DNA of 64,000 nt from the NCBI GenBank assembly GCA_951804985.1, contig OX638135.1:13729735-13793734 (forward strand), read 5' to 3'. Made by a program: the position numbers and the translations under genes. Within the stretch, counting starts at the first letter, position 1, and each line of letters opens with the position of its first letter. The stretch comes from Dryomyza anilis (lineage: Eukaryota; Arthropoda; Insecta; Diptera; Dryomyzidae). Below the pieces are notes generated by a model. That model saw nothing but the letters and a program-made list of their open reading frames with translations. It was not told the DNA's origin and searched no databases. Positions 11,373 to 22,133 of this stretch are shown here, in pieces.

Positions 11373-11409
11373 ATAGGCACATGATGAGAAACGAGTTAAT
11401 TATCCTGTC

Positions 11410-14400
11410 ATGATATTTACTCAGATCAATCTGCAACATTCTAAAGCGGCTACCGCTTTACTAGGTAAGCGGCTCTCCATGTTGCATACATTACCTCACA
11501 TCACATCTATTCAAGAACCATGGGTGTATAACAAACGCATCTGTGGTCTTAGTGAACTACGTGGTGAAACCAAACTATACGATGCAAGCCGCAAGGCCTA
11601 GAAGCTGTCTTATAGTATCGAAACACTTTGCTGTCACCAAGTTAACCCAATTCTGTAGGCAAGACCTGGTGGCAGCCAAAATGAGCTATGAAAGCGATAG
11701 TGGATGGAAACATCTGATTGTCGCCTCAGGCTACTTTCCCTATGACTCACTACTGCCTCTTCCGCCAAAGGTAATTGTTGAGCTCATAGAGTACCGTGAT
11801 CTTAATGAGACCGGCCTTATTCTTTGCTGTGACGCTAATGCTCAACACACTGTGTGTGGCAGCAGTAAATGCAACGCACGAGGTACCAGACTCCTTAACT
11901 TCATCATGACCTCCAATCTGAACATTCACAACACTGGTAATAAACCCACGTTTGTGACTGCTAGAAGACAGGAAGTGATTGACCTTACTTTGTCTATCTG
12001 TAGACTGTAGATCTTTAACTGGAAGAATCTTAAAGAAGATTCTTTATCGGACCACAGGTATATCGAGTTTCATACTGACCGAGAGGTGCTGCCCTCTATG
12101 ACGGTAAGAAACCCTAGAAAAATGAACTGGGCACGTTTCAGACATGAACTTGAGAATTCCCTCAATATTCCTGTCAGAATTCGTACCAAAGAAAGTATTG
12201 AGACGTCCGTTCAAGTTATAAACGATGTCATAAATTCTAGTTTTGTACGAACATGTCCTGTAAGAAAAACGTTATTTAGACCTCCCGTTCCTTGGTGGAA
12301 CGCTTGTCTTGAAACCTTGCGCAAGGATTCCAGAAAGCTTCTAAATAGGGCCCCAAGGAGCAATTTAGACTCTGACTGGTTTATTTATGGAGCTAAGCAG
12401 AAATAGTATAAGAAACTAATTCGTAAATCGAAAAGTGTTTCTTATAAAGACTTCTGCAGTAGCTTCGAATCCTGCAGTGAGACTAGCAGATTAGTCAAGT
12501 TTCTCAAAAGAGACCGAAGTGCCCGACTGGACTAACTGCGGAGACCTGATGGCTCGTATACTGAGTCTAAGACAGAGGCACTCAGTTTCCTAGTTGAGAC
12601 TCACTTTCCGGGAAATCAAATCGACATAGGGCCACTTTGTAATCCCAGCACTGGGGACTGCAATAATAAATCTAATGTGACAAAACATGACTGGCAGGTT
12701 GCCAGATTGGTTGTGTACGATGAAGCTATCCAATACGCAGTGGCCTCTTTTGATGGCTTCAAGTCAACAGGGCCGGATGGCATCTACCCAGTCATGCCAC
12801 AGGAAGGTATAACCCAATTGCTACCATGCCTAAAGAAGATCCTTAGAGCAAGTCTCGCATGGGCATTTATTCCGACATCCTGGCTAAAGTAGCCTTCATT
12901 CCTAAAGTCTGAAGAGAAGTCTATTCCATAGCCAAGAGCTTCAGACCCATTAGTATGATGACCTGTATACTAAAGTGTCTAGAAAGACTAGTTGAGTTGC
13001 ACATCAGAAAAACATCGTTGTCAATGTACCCACTTTCATCAAGACAACATGTCTACCAACGTGGAAAATCCTGTGAAACAGCATTGCAAATCTGGTTAGC
13101 CGGATCGAGCATGCTTTTCAGAGAAAGATGTACGTCATGGGCATATTTGTGGACATCGACAGTGCTTTTGATAATGCGACTTTTGATGGAATGTGTGACG
13201 CAGCTAGAAGGCATGGGATAGATGAAACATTAGTCAAATGGCTAAGGTCAATGTTAATGTTTAGGACCATCACCTCTGAGGCGGAGTGCGGTCAGCATAT
13301 TATGGCAGGGGTGAATAGAGGTTGTCCTCAAGGAGGCGTTCTCTCCCCCCTGCTTTGGTGTATGCTGGTTGACTCTCTGCTAAACGATCTTGATGGACCA
13401 GGTGTCTATTCCCAGGCCTATGCAGACGATGTTGCTATTCTTGTCACAGGCTTTTCCCTCAATGAGGTCTGTGCTAAAACACAAAACTCATTGAACCAAA
13501 TTGACAGCTGGTGTACTGCAATCGGACTTTCCGTCAACCCTCTCAAAACAGGGATTGTTCTCTTCACTAGGAAAAGAATAATGACAGGATTATCTCTACC
13601 AGTGTCACTATTCCTCTGTCTAACGAAGTAAAATATCTGGGCTTAACTCTAGATACTAAACTACTTTGGACAAAACATGTTGAAAATAAAATTTCGCGAG
13701 CATTGAATGCCTTCTGGCAATGCAGAAGAATTTTTGGGAAGAAATGGGGACAATCGCCGAGTAAAACCTTATGGATTTACACGGCAATGATAAGACCGAT
13801 GATATCATATGCATCGGTAGTCTGGTGGAACAAGCTGTCGCGAAAGTGCGTGACAACTACTCTTGCCAAGATTCAGAGAACCGTGTGTCTGGGTGTTACG
13901 GGTGCCTTTCCCACTACACCTGGTCCAGAACTGATTGCAATCTTAAACCAACCATCACTTGACATCTTCATCAGAGGCGAAGTCATGAAAGGCTGCTGGA
14001 GACTAAAACGAGGTGGTTTCTGGTTTAATGTTCCCTGGAATATCTCTGACATTGCACTTGACACTCCATTAGATACCTGTCTACTGGAGATGCCCTCTGA
14101 TGCAATAATAACAGAAATATTACCAAGACGAAATTTTGAAAACTGGCTAACGCCTGACTGTGAACCGGGGTAGAGGGTCACACCGCATTTTCACAGACGG
14201 CTCCCGAACCGATCAGGGATCTAGTGCAGGAGTGTTTGTGAGACCGGATGACCGCCGACTTTACTTCGACTTAGGCGACAATGCCTCGGTATTTCAAGCC
14301 GAAATTTATGCCATACTTATGGCTATGGACTACAGTTTGCAGCGATAGTAAGGCTCTTATGGCATTGAACAACCCGGTCATCACATCAAAAATTGTACGT

Positions 14401-14976
14401 CAATGCAGATCACGTCTCAATTGTGTTGGTAAATACAATAGACTGAAACTGATTTGGGTGCCGGGCCATAAAGGAGTTTCGGGCAATGAAACATCTGACG
14501 AACTAGCACGTGCTGGATCTGAGGATAATCCATTTGGACCAGAACCTGTGCTTGGACTACCTGCATCTACGGGAAAATTCGTCATCAGCTCTTGGGTCGC
14601 CTCTGCACACAAGAGCAGATGGCTGAATGAGACGAAATGCAGATTATCCAAGCTCATGACACCGACGATAACCAAAAGATCGATCTCGTTTCTACTTTCC
14701 TTAAGTAGGAAGGAGTGCAGAAAACTGACGGGACTTCTAACGGAACACAACGCATGTGAAAAACACATGAATGCAATCGTCCTGGCCGAAAGCGCCTTAT
14801 GTTCTGCCTGCTACGAAGAAACTGGCACCACAGAGCACTATCTCTGTGACTGTCCAGCATTTTCTAGAATTAGAAGGCAGATCTTTGGAACAGACGTGAT
14901 GAGAGAGGATCAGCTTCACTCTCTATCACACAATAGCCTTCTTAGATTCAATAATGAATCAGGGAAGTATCATTAA
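11410..14976 (+). pseudogene. LOA copy 1 ORF2: endonuclease, RT, RNase H (multiple breaks)
   Basis: Domains in order: endonuclease from 11410 (QINLQHSKAATALL, SIQEPW, then CDANAQH around 11830); RT from about 12700, with STGPDGIYP, VDIDSAFDN, NRGCPQGGVLSPLLW and QAYADDVAILV (13416-13448, intact YADD); RNase H (IFTDGSRTDQ near 14190, QAEIYAI near 14300, CSDSKALMALN near 14345, WVPGHKGVSGNETSDELA near 14460); and a C-terminal C-x2-C-x7-H-x4-C motif (CSACYEETGTTEHYLCDC). At least six frame changes or stops occur, for example near 11600, 12010, 12890, 13630 and 14348. Not functional. Confidence 0.85.
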
Positions 14977-14999
14977 AAACCAGGGAACTGGGTCCCAGC

Positions 15000-15031
15000 A
15001 CAATGGATACAACCCTGTCTGAGTACTGTGG
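15000..15031 (+). other. 3'-terminal tail of LOA copy 1 shared with SINE-1
   Basis: This stretch includes CCCTGTCTGAGTACTGTGG. It corresponds to the SINE-1 tail (complement of 4-34) and to 56325-56356 in LOA copy 2. LINE 3' ends are the expected recognition site for the element's RT. Confidence 0.7.
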
Positions 15032-15100
15032 CTCTATTTTTTATCCCACATAAAAAAAAAACCGTGTTTCTAGTGCTATGATCATCGAACTGTAGGAAAT

Positions 15101-15316
15101 CTAATGACCTAGCATAGAATTTTTAGAGATATTGGCCTTGAACGGAAGTGTCTCAATGTATCTTCCTTCATCATTGCGCTTTGTGGTTCGGGCGAAATTA
15201 TTTTCACAAAAACGATCATCCACCACCCAAAAAAAATAAATTTCTTTGTCCAGCGATATCTCATTGCGTGTGGAAAAGGAAACTATTGTATTTTTGGAAA
15301 CAGGGCCTGTCAACAA
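15101..15316 (-). pseudogene. BEL/Pao pol fragment: N-terminal part of RT region
   Basis: The frame reads LDKEIYFFWVVDD, then FCENNFARTTKRNDEGRYIE and LPFK. This matches the block just before RT in BEL/Pao polyproteins (LDK-L-FWE ... T-R---GRY-V-LPFK). It ends in a stop after the conserved LG. The weakly similar stretch ALETR follows towards the LOA insertion at 15061. The RT core that should come next is missing on the far side of the LINE. Confidence 0.72.
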
Positions 15317-15399
15317 TATTCACCCAAAAATGGTTTCTTAAGCGAATACACCTAAAGAACGAATCAGTTGGGGCAACCGTCTTTTTTTGCCAATCGATT

Positions 15400-16100
15400 T
15401 AATTAGTTCTGTCAACATTCAAATGATTCAGTTGTTGCAACACCGCGTATCAGTTCACACAACTAATGAATACAATTGACACATACAATTTGTTTAGTTG
15501 TGGTAGCCAATTTAATTATGAGAAATCGGCCATTTTACCAATCCCTAACACGAAGTCAGCATCACAACAGCGTTCCCGAGATCCGAAAATGCCGACGACT
15601 CGTTGTGCTGCTGACTTCTTGTTTGCAACACGTTGGAGCGACGGACTGCATATATAAATACAACATATAGAAACACAATAGCAAGTACTCTGTAGAATAG
15701 TATGTCTCTTGTTGAAGAAAGTGTATTTGAGCATGAAACAACTGAACAGTAAAAACGAACAAGTCTTAAAACAATTCCAAATTTTGTTTTACACTTGGCA
15801 CGCGCTTTCCTTAGCACACAAAAAAACGAGTGATAAATATGAAGCCATGCGACTGATGTTGTCCTGCTTTGGCATTGCTTTTATACAAGACAACTGATTT
15901 CTCAGTTGAATCAAATAAATATTGGTTGCTACAACATAATATAACTAACTATCTGTTAAGTCAACTAAATATTGGTTATGTCTCATTTTGAATTTAGTTG
16001 CCGTAGCAATGGAAATAAAAAAATTGAAAGTGGATAAAAAGTTTGTTTCCCCAATCAATGTTCAGTGCTTCAAATAATAGTTGGTTACGCTTCATACTAT
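15400..16100. other. Unassigned insertion inside the BEL element
   Basis: About 700 bp interrupts the BEL frame between the protease end (KKILAWRSVVSS, near 16170) and the RT start (LDKEIYFFW, near 15270). It has several TCAGTTG/CAACTGA boxes (near 15429, 15738, 15892, 16123, 16168) and a good TATA box (TATATAAATA at 15651). A solo LTR or a non-autonomous DNA element are both possible. Its ends could not be fixed and no coding frame was recognised. Confidence 0.4.
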
Positions 16101-16119
16101 TGTTTACCATAAATGAATT

Positions 16120-16620
16120 TCAGTTGAGGATGACTACATTTGGTAGATGCAAATGAATATTCGATGAAACAACTGAACGCCAAGCTAATATTTTTTTTAT
16201 GTGTAAAGAACCACACAAATTACGTTTAACTCCGTCCCGGAGAATTAAGGGAAAAATATCACCCCCTATCAGTATATCAATATGTGAGCTCTTGAAAAAC
16301 TCTGCATCTGCCAATTGTAATTTAGGCAGATTTTGAAGGAAGGAATCGATATTGCGTGATGGAAGTTGACCTGTCAACTGGGGAACTACCAGAGCTGTAA
16401 CGTCGATGGCATTATTCGGATTTATCGCTGAAGTTAGCATGAAACTGCATATCTTATTAACTTTGGCCGAAATTGCATTATTAAAGCCCGAAATTTGAGC
16501 CGAAGTTGCAACTAATGGAAGCTTGAGCAGCTTGCATAGTCCTTCGGATATAAATGTGCCCTCTGAATCTGAGTCCAGAGGTGCACGAGCGGATTAATTA
16601 ATGCCAAAATTGCCTATTTG
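16120..16620 (-). pseudogene. BEL/Pao protease region (broken)
   Basis: An aspartic-protease-like segment. ARAPLDSDSEGTFIS aligns with the BEL/Pao active-site region, whose usual form is L-DSGS; the Gly is replaced by Asp. A stop codon lies three residues earlier (near 16596). Downstream are QISGFNNAIS, PSRNIDSFL and the conserved HIDILIGGDIFP (near 16270). The family enzyme cleaves the Gag-Pol polyprotein in virus-like particles. It follows the gag fragments in the normal order. Confidence 0.72.
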
Positions 16621-16621
16621 A

Positions 16622-16970
16622 ACGACAACTGTGCCTAAAAGAACGCTACTCAATTTGGATGCAAAACAGGACTGGACAGTGTTTTCGATAGTGGAAGTTT
16701 CAGTGGACTGTATTGGAAAACTTGAACTTGTGTTGGCATTTTGGCCGGAAGGTCCAGCGCTTTGAAAAGCAGAAGCAGAATTACTTACATATGGTACCTG
16801 ATTAGGGATTTGAGTAGTTCTGTGTAACAATGTGTGGTGTCGCATATTGCATGTAAAACAGTTGTGTTTTTTCTTTTGCAATCTTTCAGCAAGTGCGTGC
16901 CAGCAATACAATTGAGGCAGAGTTTGAGGCTTTTTGCAAAAAAAGTCCTTTCATCGTGATTCATTTGCAA
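16622..16970 (-). pseudogene. BEL/Pao gag zinc-knuckle region (broken)
   Basis: The frame at 16785-16970 contains LCLNCIAGTHLLKDCKRKNT, a CCHC-like knuckle (C-x2-C-x4-H-x4-C). A second frame (16594-16911) continues through a Ser/Pro-rich linker (QSAGPSGQNANTSSSF) towards the protease. BEL/Pao Gag proteins carry one or more such knuckles after capsid for RNA packaging. A frameshift near 16850 separates the two frames. Confidence 0.65.
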
Positions 16971-17039
16971 GAAGCGACAACAATGTCGAATTGTATGTTA
17001 TTCTCTTGAACACAAGTTGCATGGTGGAATAAAATTGGT

Positions 17040-18029
17040 TGCATAGGCATTCAATCGTTTCGGAATTGGACGACTGTTGGAAATAGGAACAGTTCTGAAA
17101 TTAGAATTATTTGAATATTAGAACCTTTGATATCAAGAACTGTATCAAGCGTTTGATATCGGCTGGTGAGGAATGAATCTAATTCCTTCCAGCTTGGAAT
17201 TTCCGTTTTATTTTGGAGAGATTGCTTCCAGAGAGATAGAGTTTCGTCAGGAAGCCTAAAGGAACAAAGGAACACGAAAACAAGATCCCAACTGTCAATG
17301 TTGATCTGGTAGAGTTTCAGCGTTGAAATACAGCTATTAATGTCTTTTTGGAGCTTTCAAAAAGTGGTTACAGATTCAGTGTGAACGACGTCAAGATTAA
17401 GGAGAATACTTAGCTGACTGTTGACTAAGATGTACTTATTCTCAAAGCGATCTTGCAAACTTTTCCAGGCTTAGACAAAGACATCATTAGTCAGCGGAGA
17501 CTTTTTAACAATGGTGAGAGCTTCGCCTTGAGTTTTCTGGAGGAGATTGTACGGTTTTTCTACCGAACTCAATCTTGTGCTATTCACATAAATCGCTGTG
17601 AAAAGATCCCGAAAGGAAGGCCACGAATGATAGTCGCCGTTGAAAACCGGGGTATCGCAAGGGGGTAATCGAATGTTGAAACCTGTAACTGGAACAGCGG
17701 GAACTTCTGGAATTTGGGAACTGGAACTGCATAGCTGATGTGACCATTCTCCGATCCTGGCCACGCATCGCACATATGTGTGGTAACAGCTGCGGTACTT
17801 CGCTTTAAGAACTTCTAAGTTGTCATCGCATTCTTCATTATGATTCGCTGCATCGGCTGCAGCGGCTTCCTTCAAGCATATATCGTACGCGGCCTTCACC
17901 TGGTTCCAAATGAACTTCATTTCTTCTCAATGCACTTCCAGAGAATACGCCGATTGTCCAGGGACCGGAAATTCGTTGAAATCAGCTTCGAATTCAACTA
18001 AGTTATTGGTCACCTCCAGTGAACTCATC
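17040..18029 (-). pseudogene. BEL/Pao gag, N-terminal and capsid-like region (broken)
   Basis: The start ATG at 18029 opens a short frame (MSSLEVTNNL) that stops near 17935. The frame at 17920-17471 has FNGDYHSWPSFRDLFTA and SSVEKPYNLLQ, the conserved DUF1759-type Gag core of BEL/Pao elements. The frame at 17275-17051 carries LPDETLSLWKQSL and PSWKELDSFLTSRY, the distal Gag core. A bad stretch between 17470 and 17280 and at least two frame changes mark it as dead. It would assemble virus-like particles. Confidence 0.82.
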
Positions 18030-18507
18030 TTAAAGGAAGAAATATTCAGAGATGAATTGAATAATTGAAAGATGTCAGCGAAAACATAAACGAAAAAATC
18101 AAAGGAATAACTTGGAATTAACTAAGTGCAAGGATGAAGTCGAGAAAATTAATGAAACGATACTCGGGAGGAAACTAAATCACCAACGACCTTGGAAAAA
18201 TGCAAAAAAAAATGTTTGATAATGAATGACAAAACTTAATGACAAAACTTAAAACTTAAAACAATAGTTAATACGATGAATGCTATTAAAAATTTATGTT
18301 AAAGATATTGAAACGTTGTGACAAAATAATGTAAAAAAAGTAAATTGAAAAAGATTACATTCGAAATCTGAATCAAAAAAATTATATCAGCCTATATTTT
18401 TGAAAAGATATTGGAATTTAGGCGTGATCTGCCCACACTTATTTTTCAAAATTTGTTTATATTTTTTTTTTGACTTTTATATCAATTTTTTAAATTATTG
18501 AGATAAT

Positions 18508-19350
18508 ATTCTGAGTGTAAGAATTTTCAGCATAACTAAGAACTTTAAAAGCAAGGTATACAATTTAATTTCCCATATTAATATCCCCACAAAAGTGTTG
18601 GGTATTCCATAGTCGGGCCCGACCGTCTATAAAAATCCGTCCCATGTGACCGAACTTACCCATGTGACTTAAAATGTGGGCGTATCACACACATTTTTGG
18701 AACACATATTTCTAGGTGAATTCTAACAATATATTTTAAATTTTATAAGTATATCTTGAATACTTTTCGAGTTATTGGTTCCTAAAGTGTTATATATAAG
18801 TGACTTGTATGGGAGGTGGGCGTGTCCGTCGACCAATTTGGCTCATTTCCATTGACAGAACTAACTTTTGGCTAAAAATATTGAAACTAAATTTCATCGC
18901 ATTCTAGGTAGTATTTCTCAAGTTATCGTGTATACGGACAGCAAGACAGACGGACGGGCAGACAGACGGACATAGCTTAACGGACTCGGGTGGTGGTGCT
19001 GATCAAGATTATATCGTCGTTGTAGAACGAAAAGTCGCCAAATACATTTTCAAAATGCAAAATATTCATTTACAAAAATCTTAATATATCTGAGAATTTT
19101 TAATCGATGGTCTTGTTTTACCACATAGTAAGAAAATGTAAATCTATCAATTGATATTTCAATTTTTAAAATGCTTCAATTACTTTTTATAATATTAATC
19201 AACAAACTCGAAATTTAAGTTTTTCATAAAAATGTATTTGGTGACTTTTCGTTCTACAACGACGATATATACTTTTCCATTACGGGCAGGTCTCCTAAGG
19301 GGTGTTACAATATCTGCATAAAGTTAATATACCCTGTACCTCATAGGTTT
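18508..19350 (+). repeat. mini-me-like repeat with a nested MITE
   Basis: It begins ATATTCTGAGTGTAAG (as at 3326), carries GTCGGGCCCGACCG and CCCATGTGACC, then a GACA/GACG microsatellite (18945-18972), the core GGTGGTGCTGATCAAG and the end CCCTGTACCTCATAGG. The (TA)n tract after the core is split by the insertion at 19015-19264. An internal GTGGGCGTGTCC segment is absent from the other copies. Confidence 0.65.
19015..19264. mobile_element. MITE with ~35-bp TIRs
   Basis: The left end starts CGTCGTTGTAGAACGAAAAG and continues TC-G-CCAAATACATTTT. The right end is its reverse complement with one A/G difference in about 35 bp. The ~250-bp interior is AT-rich and non-coding. It interrupts the (TA)n tract of the surrounding mini-me; the uninterrupted form at 42520-42545 implies a 4-bp duplication (ATAT). 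The superfamily cannot be assigned from the ends alone. Confidence 0.72.
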
Positions 19351-19860
19351 TGAATTCGAAATCTAAGTACAATAAATTGTATCAGCCTAGATATGGAAAA
19401 TATTGGAACGATGTGAAAGTATAATTTAAAGCAGAATATTGGAAATAAATGAATTATTGAATTCTGAAACAATAAATTGTATCACCTTAACTTGGAATAA
19501 TAGATTAATTATAATCTATTTATGGAACTATCATTTAATTCCCATTAAGAAATATCACAACCTTAGAAAAAATAATAAATATAACTAATTCATTTAATGT
19601 ATGAAATGTGAAATGTTGAAATGGTGTAATTTCAAATGAATGAAATTTGAAAAATAGCAATCTGACTACAATATTATATCAGGCGTAATTTGGAAATATC
19701 GTAATTTCAAATGAATGAAATTTGAAAGAATAGAAATCGGACTACAATAAAATGTATCAGCCGTACTTTAAAATAGTGTAATTTAAATGAATGAAATTAA
19801 AAATCTGAATACAATAAATTGCATCAGGCTTATTGTTGGAATAGAAAATTATTTTGATTT

Positions 19861-21263
19861 TATATTAGGAAATATCGGAATAATCGCGTATTAATTTTTT
19901 ATTAAGGAATTAATTTAGTATTGTAATCAAAAATAATGCTTTGTTTAATTTTTATTTGAAATTATAACACCGTGTTACAAAAATCAAAAAAATTTTGCAC
20001 ACTTAAAAAAATCGATATGTACGTAAAACTAGAGACCAATCCAAGGATATGTGCGTTCACCGTTTTTCTGGATCAATTCGTTTGCGGTTTTAAAATGCAT
20101 TTCAAATGCAAGTGTGTACCATATTTTGAAATAATTTCAAAAAATATATTTTTTGCGTCACTTTCAAAAACGACCAAAAAAACCCGGTAGAAATCGCTAG
20201 ATTGAAATTTTCAAATTAAAGTAGGTACGTATTTATAAATCAACTAACATAATTTAAAACTAAATAAATAAATCATATAATATTTAATAACAATTGAAGC
20301 TTTGGATGCAATGAGAGTGTTATATAAAATGTTTTTGAATGCCCGTATCTCATAAAGTAATGAACTGATATTATTGATTCAAATTTTCAATTAAAATTTG
20401 AACATTTAGCTTTCTACACACTTTTATATTTGTTTTAAATAAATAATTAATAAAAATGATATGTACACACTTATTTCATAATACGATTGGGTCTTATACA
20501 TAAATATAAATGAAAGATCAAAAGATTATTGTAAATAGTTAGATACACTTTTTGATATGAATGGATATAGATATATATTACAGGCAAAATGGCCCACAAA
20601 TAAATTGACTCTGTCAAAATTAATACTATAAGAAATATATATTTTTTTTTATATAGAGATAACGCCCTTATTGCATAAAACGAAAAAAAACTTAATGCTA
20701 TCGATCTGGAATTTCACAGGGCAGTTGTATGCATTGCTGGGATCATTCGGTGCAAATATTGCAAAAGGGTCGTTATGATGCCTAACTTAAATTAGTATTT
20801 CAAAAATTAGTATTTAAATTTAAAATTTTAGTAGCTAAGGTTATGAATAATCAGCTAGATCTAGCGGCAATGTAGCTAAAACGGCATCACTGGTCAAAAT
20901 GGCTGCAGTTGCACACATACGATCAGGGTTGCCACATTCGTAATTTATAACCAAATTTGGTTACTCTTTTTTGGCTTGGTTAGATGGTAATTTTTTACTA
21001 TGTTAATGGATGGTACTTTTTATATAGAACTCTTGAATCAAATCAAAAAAAAAATATTTTTCAAGAGGAGATATTAAAAATTTGTCTGTCATTACACCAA
21101 ACAACGTTTTGTGTTCTTCTAAATTATCATTATTTTTTATTTTTTTTTTATTAGACACATTTATTAGACACATTTTCATACTTATATGAGGAAAGTGACA
21201 TCAAGGAAATAATAACTCAGTTGAAGTTGCTACGATTGTCCAAAACGGAACTAAGAGAATGGA
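19861..21263. other. AT-rich spacer, no gene
   Basis: No convincing coding or RNA gene. The short frame at 19972-20190 lacks recognisable features. CAGGGTTGCCACATTCG near 20924 vaguely resembles a hAT-type terminus, but no partner end was found. Confidence 0.5.
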
Positions 21264-21267
21264 TATA

Positions 21268-22115
21268 TGTTGTGAATTAGCACATACATTTTTCTTTTCT
21301 TTATGGTTCTTCACTATCCATTCAGTTTTGGATGTTGCTGTACATATGTTGAGCGCATCATGTTTTTATATCATGTTGTACTCATGTTGTACAGCAACAT
21401 GTTCATAGCATTGTCCCATTGTCCCAACAAAGATAATAATTTGGCAAATCGCTAAGCTTTGCGAAGAACACGCCTCTTTCAAGTTAGCTTCCACAGTTAA
21501 CAAAAGCTTGAGATAATTCGGCAAAGTGCTAAAGCTTTACTTAGACCACACCTCTTGCAATAGAATTTATCATTGTATGATTAGGGGGCTACGTTAAAAT
21601 AAGCAGAGCAGCGTTTGCCGACAATTTTGATATTTCGCAATTGGTGTCAGCCAAAAATTGCAAGTCGGACTTTCTTCAAAAGTCACGTACACCAAAATTG
21701 AGTGAAAGTGAAAACTCACTAGAACATAGTGAAAATAGAATTTAAGAAAAGCTTGCAACGAAGGTATCGTTAATACCTTTCGTTGCAATTTAAAAGATTG
21801 TAGTTTAACCAACCTCAAGTGGAGGTTCTAAAATAGTAAAAGTGTCTTTTCAATAGTAAATTTAATAAAAGTGTCTTTTAAACTCTAAAAATAAAAAAGT
21901 GTATCGTTAATACCTTTCGTTGCAATTTAAAAGATTGTAGTTTAACCAACCTCAAGTGGAGGTTCTAAAATAGTAAAAGTGTCTTTTCAATAGTAAATTT
22001 AATAAAAGTGTCTTTTAAACTCTAAAAATAAAAAAGTGTCTTTTGATTAATTAAATTGTAGAATAAATAAATGTATGTAAATCAACTCTAATTTGACGAC
22101 TCTAAAATTACAACA
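21268..22115 (+). repeat. 5' LTR of outer Gypsy element
   Basis: 848 bp, versus 719 bp for the 3' LTR. The difference is mainly a tandem duplication of 137 bp (21764-21900 repeated at 21901-22037), which starts GTATCGTTAATACC and ends in AATAAAAAAGT. The ends are TGTTGT and ACAACA. The LTR would hold the promoter and the polyadenylation site. Confidence 0.9.
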
Positions 22116-22117
22116 TT

Positions 22118-22133
22118 TGGCGCAGCCGGTACG
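22118..22133 (+). promoter_or_regulatory. Primer binding site, tRNA-Ser-like
   Basis: TGGCGCAGCCGGTACG lies two bases after the LTR. It differs at only two positions from the tRNA-Ser primer site TGGCGCAGTCGGTAGG used by 17.6 and 297 of Drosophila. It would prime minus-strand cDNA. Confidence 0.75.

Larger units (their letters stand above)
9812..15061 (+). mobile_element. LOA-clade LINE with RNase H, copy 1
   Basis: A non-LTR retrotransposon with ORF1 (DUF4780-like) and ORF2 (endonuclease, RT, RNase H, zinc-knuckle-like C-terminus). The 5' end, shared with copy 2 at 52303, begins TTTCCCCCACGTGGTGG. The 3' end is ...TATCCCACAT followed by a short poly(A). ACCGT occurs at both borders (9807-9811, 15061-15065) and may be a short target duplication. 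It lies inside a BEL/Pao element of opposite orientation. Several frameshifts make it inactive. RNase H plus the ORF1 type favour LOA over Jockey or RTE; the I clade is the alternative. Confidence 0.87.
18361..19860. repeat. Degenerate tandem repeat upstream of BEL gag
   Basis: About six copies of GAAATCTGA-TACAATAAATTGTATCAGCCTTA and variants occur near 18361, 19357, 19467, 19655, 19730 and 19800. They are spaced roughly 70-190 bp apart, with ATTTCAAATGAATGAAATTT between the later ones. A mini-me repeat (18508-19350) separates the first from the rest. It lies where the 5' leader or LTR of the minus-strand BEL element should be. No LTR ends were identified. Confidence 0.55.

Noticed and set aside
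20918..20945. hAT terminus CAGGGTTGCCACATTCG
   Set aside because: Single short resemblance without a second end, duplication or related copy in the window.
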